From the NCBI GenBank assembly GCA_004764695.1, contig SMSO01000032.1, positions 2,134,501-2,198,500 on the forward strand: a DNA stretch of 64,000 nt. The letters are read 5' to 3'. Made by a program: the position numbers and the translations under genes. The notes under the pieces were generated by a model. It was not told where the DNA came from, did not search any database, and saw only the letters and a program-made list of their open reading frames with translations. The DNA comes from Schizochytrium sp. TIO01. Lineage: Eukaryota; Sar; Bigyra; Thraustochytrida; Thraustochytriidae. The stretch's first letter is position 1, and each line of letters opens with the position of its first letter. Shown here in pieces: positions 56,925 to 64,000 of this stretch.

Positions 56925-57739
56925 GTCCACGTGAACTTTCTACCATAGCTATAAATACTCTAAGCCAATTCCTCGCCATAGAGGCCTACTTTTGTGATGA
57001 ACGCCTTGTTTGTACTGCTTCCCTCGCATCGGCGACTGTGCGACTTTGCGTATTCGGTGAGAGATATCCAGGCCTCCTTGGAGTTACACCGTGACGCCAG
57101 GCTATCAAGGTTGGCTACCTGTGTTCATTAGCACCTTGTTTCATTGTCACGTTTTACCCAACCTCGCTCACTTTTCACTCATAGGACTATGTTATGGTTA
57201 TATAGGTATTGACGGTCTCATGGCATGGCGGCAATACAAACTAGCTGTGAGTCTTTTGTGCGTACAACGAGTTAGATAAGCACCACAAGAGGTATTAGAA
57301 TGTTCTCTACTCTCGCGTCGAATCCTGTACACTCCCATCGGTAGCTTTGCGTCTGGCGTTGCGTTGGGCTCAAAGCAGTGCGAAATGGGAAAAACCAGGA
57401 CAGTGAGCGAACAACAAAAAAACACGTGGAATGCACTCTGTGTTCATTTGAAACTGGATTGTGCTTTGTTTTCTCGATTGCAACGCACCGGCGCTATCAC
57501 CAGAAGATCTTTGTCATTCAAAGAAGGTATTTATTCGATCAGTAGCCATGGCGTCGTAGTTAAAGTTTGAAACTATATTGGAATTGCGTTACTTTTTATT
57601 TTAGTTCAGTCTACCAAGCGTTGTGGCTAAACGTACCAAAGGCGGTTCGACAGAAACCGTTGTAAGGAGGATGCCAGACACCGGTAATTGAAGTAGTGCC
57701 CAGATACCTTCCTCTGAGTTCTTTAGTGCAATAGGTATT

Positions 57740-57788
57740 TTACATACCTACATACATACCTACCTACCAACCAACCAACCAACCAACC
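57740..57788. repeat. Compound (CATA/CCTA/CCAA) tetranucleotide array
   Basis: 4-bp units pass stepwise from ACAT/ACCT through CTAC to ACCA. Confidence 0.85.
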
Positions 57789-59227
57789 GAAGCCACCGAA
57801 AATCTCATCATCATTTTAACTGACTCTTTGGTTACGATCTAAACCTGGTCAAGAGTAGAAGGTACAATAAGCGCAGAATAATAGGGTTGCAAATACCACC
57901 TAGCAAACAGTCTGAGTCTGCGGCTTTATTCCGCTCTGCAATACTGGCCATGATGGAAATTCTGACAGCTTGAGCATTCCATGATCCTCGTTCGAGGGTT
58001 GCTGTGTTCTTCTTGCAAATCTCCCATTTCTGTGATTAACATCAAGTTCATATGGCCAGCGCCTTCCTCATCTCCTTGTTTCCGAGAATTTGGTCAGCGC
58101 ATACTTTCGAAGCGACCGCACGGGCCGACCTTCAGCTTCGATCGGCGCGGAAGCAGCTTCTGTCTACATTTCAATCTTCATTATGAACCTCTCGTGAGCA
58201 AGGTAGGTGTTCGCATTTACATCGATTCCTGCTACGCTCGAATTGGATTTCGACTGTTCGGCCGAATCATGAAAAGACGTGAATACTAACTCTCCGCTAG
58301 AGATCGCAAGCTTGTCATTTCTCACGGGCAGACACTGTCCAAGTTCATGTGAAGCCCCCTGCATTTCTATCTCCATGAGAGTATGCCTCGACAGCTGCAG
58401 TGTCACAATTTGCAATGGCCTATCGATTCGAGTCTCCAGGTAAATTTCAGGTACGCAAGAGAGCCATCTTGGTGACCGTTTATTTACCTTGATGAATGAA
58501 GATATAGCTTTATTTGTTTTCCCTGCGCTTATTTAGCGAACGAACTGCACATGTTTTGCTGCTGTTCACTGTGTTCATAATGCTTGCTTCGCCAAGAATG
58601 CGTGTTCTTTCGAAAAGGCCCACTACGCAAGTACTGCTTCCTCCTGCACAATTACTAGCTTAGTCAGCCCGCATCTCTGGCCCAATCCGCTTGGATTTGC
58701 TCACCCACGAGCTCTCTCTCCGTCGCACGCCGCGCTGTCAGCTGCACTTCTTTCTGAGCGACTCGATCACGAAGTCATCAATCAATTCTCGATTCCAGCG
58801 CCATGATTGTTTGCAAAGCACACACGTCCGCTCTTTAATTCGTCCGTCCACTCGCAATGGATGTAAGTAATCGAAGCCCCCCTGGGTAACAGGCATCTAT
58901 CTATCTTTCAGTCTGTCACAGTCCTCTTCACAGGCGATCGGCATCCAACGCAATATGGCAAGCGTGCGGTGAAAGTACCGCCGTGTCGCGCCGATGCTTG
59001 CTTTGTACAGCCGCCAATTAACTGTGAGTGCAGGCGCTTTGCGGCGTGCCGGGAAGCGGCTAGAAGCTGCCGCGTCTACTGCGAACATCGACTCGGCGAT
59101 TCTTGTTGGCGCAGAATAATAATGTCTTTCTCCGGGCAGCGGAAAGGGAGGAAACCCTGAGAGCCTGAGCCTGGGAGCCCTGAGAGGGGAGAAGCACTTG
59201 GCAAAACAGCGAGCGGAAAAGGAAAGG

Positions 59228-59229
59228 GA

Positions 59230-59268
<39 letters not shown>

Positions 59269-59269
59269 C
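59228..59269. repeat. (AAAG)10
   Basis: About ten perfect units, purine-only on the plus strand. Confidence 0.9.
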
Positions 59270-59440
59270 TTCACAAGAACAACTTCCGCTCGCACCACAA
59301 CTGCAGATGGCAGAGAGGAGCTGAGGGACCACGAGCGAAGCGAGCTCGCAAGCCTTCGAAACAACTCGACGAGGAGCAGCCGCGTTCATGCAATTATATA
59401 TCCATCGTTCCAGAGTTCGCGCTCTTAAGGAGAAGAGGGA

Positions 59441-59473
59441 AAATAAATAAATAAATAAATAAATAAATAAATA
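59441..59473. repeat. (AAAT)8
   Basis: About eight units passing into ATAG units. Confidence 0.9.
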
Positions 59474-60307
59474 GATAGATAAATAATTTATTCAGGTTGC
59501 TCCTCGCGATGGCCAGAGAGCAAGCAAATGAAAGAGAGTAAGCATTCTTGAAGAAGAAGGCAACGAAGAGCGTGGTAGTAGGCACCTCCGAGGTTAAGTC
59601 CAGTCCAGCACAACAAACGAAAACCCGTAGCGAAGTTCTCACTTGCCAACTCAACAACCACTGACGCGGCTTCTTCTTGATCAACTTTGGCAAAAACACC
59701 ACCGTTGGGTAAGCTGCGAAAGAACGACCATGATATTCATACTTTCCGCAAGAACTTTTCCCCGGATCTTTTACTTTGATGACACATTTTACTTGCTCAT
59801 TGTCATATCACTTTAACACCATTTTTTTTAAATAAACAAAAAAACAATTAAAACAATAAGATAAATATGTTTCAGTCATTTGTTTTTGAATAGAAATTTC
59901 ACATCACAAAAAATAATAATCAAATAAAATACTCAAGTGTTTATTCTATCTACTATATGACCAATACCCAGCTTTATATATATATTTGGAAGTCCCATCC
60001 GTTCCGATCGACGAGTGAGAGGTCGAAAGAGAAGCTTTAAAAGAATCCGCAGCTTCCCACAGCAAGAAGCTAGCTTCTCCTATGGTGTGAACCCCTTCTA
60101 TAGCTTGTTTTCCTGCTTTCGAGTCGGCGTCTCTTCGATATCGCTGCTTGTACCAGCTACTTTAGAGGTACGTACTTCTTCAAAACGGGAGCTTTGGCCA
60201 AGGCATCCATTCACTCATTCTCTCCCTCTCTCCCTCATTCATTCATTCGTTCGCCCGTTCGCCTTTATTCATTCCCCTTTGGCCTTTTTCAATGTAGAGA
60301 TAGACAG

Positions 60308-60353
60308 ATGAATGAATGAATGAATGAATGAATGAATGAATGAATGAATGAAT
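60308..60353. repeat. (ATGA)11
   Basis: About eleven perfect units. The inverse-complement (ATTC) run lies 70 bp upstream, near 60236-60250. Confidence 0.9.
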
Positions 60354-60487
60354 GGGTATATAAACCGCTATACTGGCCTCCCTCTCTTCTTTTCTCAGCG
60401 CTTGATTCGTGTCCCTACTTTGAGCTGGAGAGGAGAGGCCCTCGCCGCTTCTTCCCCTTGCGTCTCCTCTACTCGCTGGCATGTCTC

Positions 60488-60566
60488 CTTCTCCTTCTGC
60501 TTGCTGCTGCTGTTGCTTTTGTTGCTGTTGTTGTGGTTGTTGTTGTTGTTGTTGTAATTGTTGTTG
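60488..60566. repeat. GTT/GCT trinucleotide array
   Basis: About 26 three-base units (CTG, TTG, GTT) with substitutions. It ends 100 bp before the CAAA array. Confidence 0.8.
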
Positions 60567-60668
60567 TCGAATCTATTGACGATGCTGTCGCTGTTGATGT
60601 CCCTACTTCAGGTTGGGAGTTAACCTCAAAAGAAGAGAAAGCTGTTGGCAGCGCTCCAACATCTCCAA

Positions 60669-60980
60669 CAAACAAACAAACAAACAAACAAACAAACAAA
60701 CAAACAAACAAACAAACAAACAAACAAACAAACAAACAAACAAACAAACAAACAAACAAACAAACAAACAAACAAACAAACAAACAAACAAACAAACAAA
60801 CAAACAAACAAACAAACAAACAAACAAACAAACAAACAAACAAACAAACAAACAAACAAACAAACAAACAAACAAACAAACAAACAAACAAACAAACAAA
60901 CAAACAAACAAACAAACAAACAAACAAACAAACAAACAAACAAACAAACAAACAAACAAACAAACAAACAAACAAACAAA
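60669..60980. repeat. (CAAA)78 perfect array
   Basis: 312 bp of uninterrupted CAAA, the longest array in the window. No variant unit was seen. Confidence 0.97.
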
Positions 60981-61083
60981 GCATGCGAAGCGCGTCTACT
61001 GCGCAAGAGACGGCCCAGCTGCTCCCCTGCGTCTGCTCCCTTCTACGGCGCCGGCGGCGTCGAGCTCGCGGCTCCGAGCCCAA

Positions 61084-61118
61084 GCTTTGCTTTGCTCTGC
61101 TTTGCTTTGCTTTGCTCG
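61084..61118. repeat. (GCTTT)n pentamer array
   Basis: Reverse complement of the array at 29611-29648, with the same GCTCT variant near one end. Confidence 0.85.
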
Positions 61119-61349
61119 GGAATCGTCCATCGCTCACGGTCAGTCATTCCATTAATCGATCGATCGATCAATCAATCAATCAATTAATCAATAATTAGTC
61201 GCCTACCAGTCGGCTATGCGGGGCTAGTGTCGCGCACGTGCAGAAGTCCAACAGAGAAGAGGCCAATTTGGACTTTCAGAAACAAAAAGGGTGCCCTCCT
61301 GCCCCCTCCTTCGGTCTGCCTTTGTTGGAGGCGCTCGGGCTCTATCTGT

Positions 61350-61447
61350 CTGTCTGTCTGTCTGGAGTGAGGAGGCAGCGACGGCCGATCCCCGAGTCGC
61401 GGCTGCTGGCGCCCGCCTGTCTGCCTGTCTGCCTGCCTGCCTGCCTC
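61350..61447. repeat. CTGT and CTGC/CTGT tetranucleotide arrays
   Basis: Two short arrays (61350-61367 and 61418-61447) separated by unique GC-rich sequence. Confidence 0.85.
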
Positions 61448-62459
61448 CAAGCGGCGCCGTGCGAAGGGAAAGGAGCTGAAGACGCTCCGCCGCCAGGCCT
61501 TTGAGGACGGTTCTTAGTCTCTCTTCCGACATTCTTCTTTTTCGATTTCTCCCTTTCTTGTGTCACTTTTTATTATCCTGAGAAGATAGGTAAGTTTTCT
61601 TTTAAAGTTTTTTTTAATTAAAATAAACTTATTATCTCTGCCCCCCAGTCCTCCCCACCATTTTGGTTGAAATTGTTTCTGTTTTCCCTCTTTTTTTTTT
61701 TTTTCCTTTTTTTTTTTTCCATTTTACTAATGGCGCCATCTCTTACTTATTTTTGTTTTAATTTGTTTTATTTTTATATAACAAAAAATATGATTCAAAT
61801 AAAACCAAATGTTTTAAATTAAAAATTAAAATATTGTTATTGCTGTCTTGGAAGAACGTTTTTCTTCGTCTTCAGTGTTGGTTGCCATATAAGCTATAAG
61901 GGAGATTTATAGATTTACAGTGGAGCTATAAGAGTTTTACTTCATTGTTCCTGCTTTGCGGAAGTTCCTGGTAAGGTCTTTTTCTTGCACTACACTCCTA
62001 CTAAGAAGCTATAGCATGCCGCGGTGAGTTGGGTGAAAGCGAAATAATCGCATTGAAAGTGAATGACACTTTGTTGATTTCTACATTATCACAATGAGAG
62101 CCGTGGGGAAGAAGGAGGGTTGGTTATAGGCGAAAAAGACGCTCAGCGAGATTGGTTGATCTAGTTTCTGCAGATGAGCATACTCTTTGAAGTGTAGCAC
62201 AATCCATCATTAATTCTGGACATCACAAGTGAGACGGACGTGAGCGGAGAGGGAATCCTTGTGGCGAGCGAGCAAAGGCTGGCACTGCCCACCATCTAGC
62301 TCCTCAGCTGCAGCGTGGGCCCGAGGGGAACTGCTCTCGTGGTGGCCACACGCTACGGTCGGCGCCGGTGGTGGGTTCTTCTTTACTGGGCCTTCGTTCA
62401 AGCCCACAAGTTAGCAGCTATTTATTCTTCACAAGCTGTCTTGAACTGCCTTTCTTCCT

Positions 62460-62460
<1 letters not shown>

Positions 62461-62503
<43 letters not shown>

Positions 62504-62504
62504 T
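62461..62504. repeat. (CTTT)11
   Basis: Eleven perfect units. Confidence 0.95.
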
Positions 62505-63500
62505 CGAGCAATGTAGGCCTCTGCGCCGCTGGTAATGTTCAATGCCTCGGTCGTCGATAAGCTTGGCGTGGGCTCGCTCGAGAAGAGGAGAAGAGGCAGG
62601 TCCCAACTTGAGGCTTTTGCTCTTCATATTTGGAGAGATAAGGGGTCAAGGCAGGTGACCCTACGTGGAAGGGTTAGTTAGGTAGTTAGGTAATCCAGTT
62701 AGTTAGTCAGTCAGTCAGTTAGTTTCTTCATTTTCAAGTCAAGTGAATGGTTGTTTGGCTGCTATAAAGGCTCCGCGGGACCCTGAAACTATCTTTGTAA
62801 AGCCTGCCAGCTGATGATAATGTTGGTGCTGGACTTCTTGAGGTCTCCAAAACAAAGGCCACCTGGTGGAGGATGAAAAGCAGTGAAACTTATTGTATAT
62901 ATCACAGCCAACATCTATTGGTCAAAACGACGGCAATGCTGGCTTCGTATCGCGAACCAGTCTCGCGATCTCTGCTGCACAAGATGAGAGAAGGCGCTCA
63001 AGCTTTTCCATTCATCCATTCACTCGTTCATTCCTTCATTTATTCATAATACCTCAAGTTATTCGCCCAACCAGTTAGAACAAATCGAGGTACTGAAGCT
63101 AAATCACGTCATCGAGTCCGTTCGCTCACTCCTGATCCGCGAGTCTCGAGCCTTCACCCTCCTTCTCAGACCTCTCTCTCTACGTGACGAGCGGAAGGCT
63201 GCACAAGAGAAAGAAAAAGAAGCCACCTTGGGCTGCTTTGCTTGTCCGTGCTGTTCTCTGTCTCTCCTTCTGCCTGGTCTCTCTTGCTCGCGGCCTTCAA
63301 GCAAGGCACAGCAAGCACCAACAATCTGAGGTTGAGCGAAGGAAGAAGCTTTCGCGCTGTCTTCGAGCAGACCCCGCGTTGTAGCAGATATTCTTCTTGG
63401 TGGAATTCACGGCCTGCGCTGCTTCGCGCTGTCCAGCTTCTCTGTCTCTACGAAGCAGCAGCTAGCTAGCTTAGGCGCCCGCCTAGCCGCCTGTTAGACA

Positions 63501-63558
63501 ATCCATCCATCAATCAATCCATCCATCAATCCATCCATCAATCCATCCATCAATCCAT
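63501..63558. repeat. (ATCC/ATCA) tetranucleotide array with 12-bp pattern
   Basis: ATCCATCCATCA-type 12-bp units repeat about four times, built from 4-bp steps. Confidence 0.85.
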
Positions 63559-64000
63559 CAACAATCGCCCTCGCTTCCGCGAGCCGGGGTCGATTCCCGT
63601 CTCCGTGTCATCCTCTCCCTCTTGGCGCCAACAGAGAAAGAGGCAAAGAGACAAGAGACAAAGGGGCGAGACTCGCTCCCGTCGAGGCTCCGGCGAGCCA
63701 TTACTGACTCCCAAAGAGCGCCCTCTCAGAGTCCCTCTACTCAAAATGCCAAACAACTGAGAGGCGTCTCCAACCAACGAATTGAAGGCAAACGATTGTG
63801 GGAGCAGAAAGAGAACGCACTTGTTCCTTTCGCAGCCTCGTGCTGAAGGAAGGTCGGCGCACACTTTTCCCTTTTACTCCTTCACTTGGCAACTTCCCAG
63901 CGAGCTGCGGCTCAAAATCTTGGAGTAGCGCCCTTCGCTCGCTCTGTGTGCTCCTTCGAACCGGCGCGAAGGGGGGTAGGACGCGGACTTTGCGCGAACT

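Larger units (their letters stand above)
56925..64000. other. Second gene-free tract
   Basis: Apart from the possible MAPKK tail to 57094, no frame looks like a protein. 57.1-58.9 kb is mostly unique sequence with one short array (57740-57788). From 58.9 kb the pattern of tetranucleotide arrays and AT-rich dips (59822-59837 and 61608-61625, both T-tract then A-tract) repeats that of the 17-35 kb desert. Confidence 0.65.

Noticed and set aside
57981-58289. 102-codon ATG frame in the second gene-free tract
   Set aside because: No motif, mixed composition and no supporting promoter or homology. Most likely chance.
60344-61198. 284-codon frame encoding long Thr-Asn-Lys-Gln repeats
   Set aside because: It is only the translation of the (CAAA)78 array and the GTT array next to it.
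63575-63625. GGGTCGATTCCC, similar to a tRNA T-arm
   Set aside because: One base short of the T-loop consensus, and neither an acceptor stem nor an anticodon arm can be built around it on either strand.

Overview
The window is nuclear DNA of a eukaryote, most likely a protist. It encodes a RWD-PARP, a Prp38 splicing factor, an RNA polymerase III subunit, the ER co-chaperone SIL1, a MAP kinase kinase, a cryptochrome-DASH and a 3.3-kilo-residue deubiquitinase. Long uninterrupted reading frames on both strands show that introns are few and very small. The gene mix (cryptochrome-DASH, a MAPKK with a long disordered leader, a Cys-rich surface protein with a GCC2/GCC3-like module) would suit a stramenopile-type protist such as a labyrinthulomycete. 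That placement is a low-confidence inference.

Layout. 1-1063: repeat-bearing leader. 1064-17032: gene island 1, with a giant USP9X/24/34-type deubiquitinase (+), SIL1 (+), RWD-PARP (-) and an RPC31/POLR3G-like Pol III subunit (+). 17033-35218: about 18 kb with no supportable gene, full of short-unit (mostly 4-bp, also 5- and 8-bp) tandem arrays and T-tract/A-tract dyads roughly every 2 kb. 35219-40876: gene island 2, with a three-finger C2H2 protein (+), Prp38 (-) and cryptochrome-DASH (+). The last two are divergent. 40877-43349: intergenic DNA carrying four exact copies of one 10-mer. 43350-57094: gene island 3, with a large type I membrane protein whose frame is broken four times, a DNA-polymerase-beta-like nucleotidyltransferase (+), a myristoylated two-FHA-domain protein (-) and a MAP kinase kinase (+). 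56925-64000: a second gene-free tract rich in microsatellites, including 78 perfect copies of CAAA.

The genes do not form an operon-like pathway. Several are signalling or regulatory proteins (MAPKK, FHA, PARP, USP, zinc finger) mixed with core housekeeping genes. The points most worth following up are candidate 40-46 nt introns (or indels) in the USP and MAPKK genes, the clustered frame breaks in the surface protein, the unusual domain combinations (USP with two RanBP2-type fingers, RWD-PARP with H-Y-F, myristoylated double FHA, a Pol-beta-like protein), the AAATGCACCC cluster, and the spaced AT dyads of the gene desert. No tRNA, rRNA, transposon or CRISPR was recognised.
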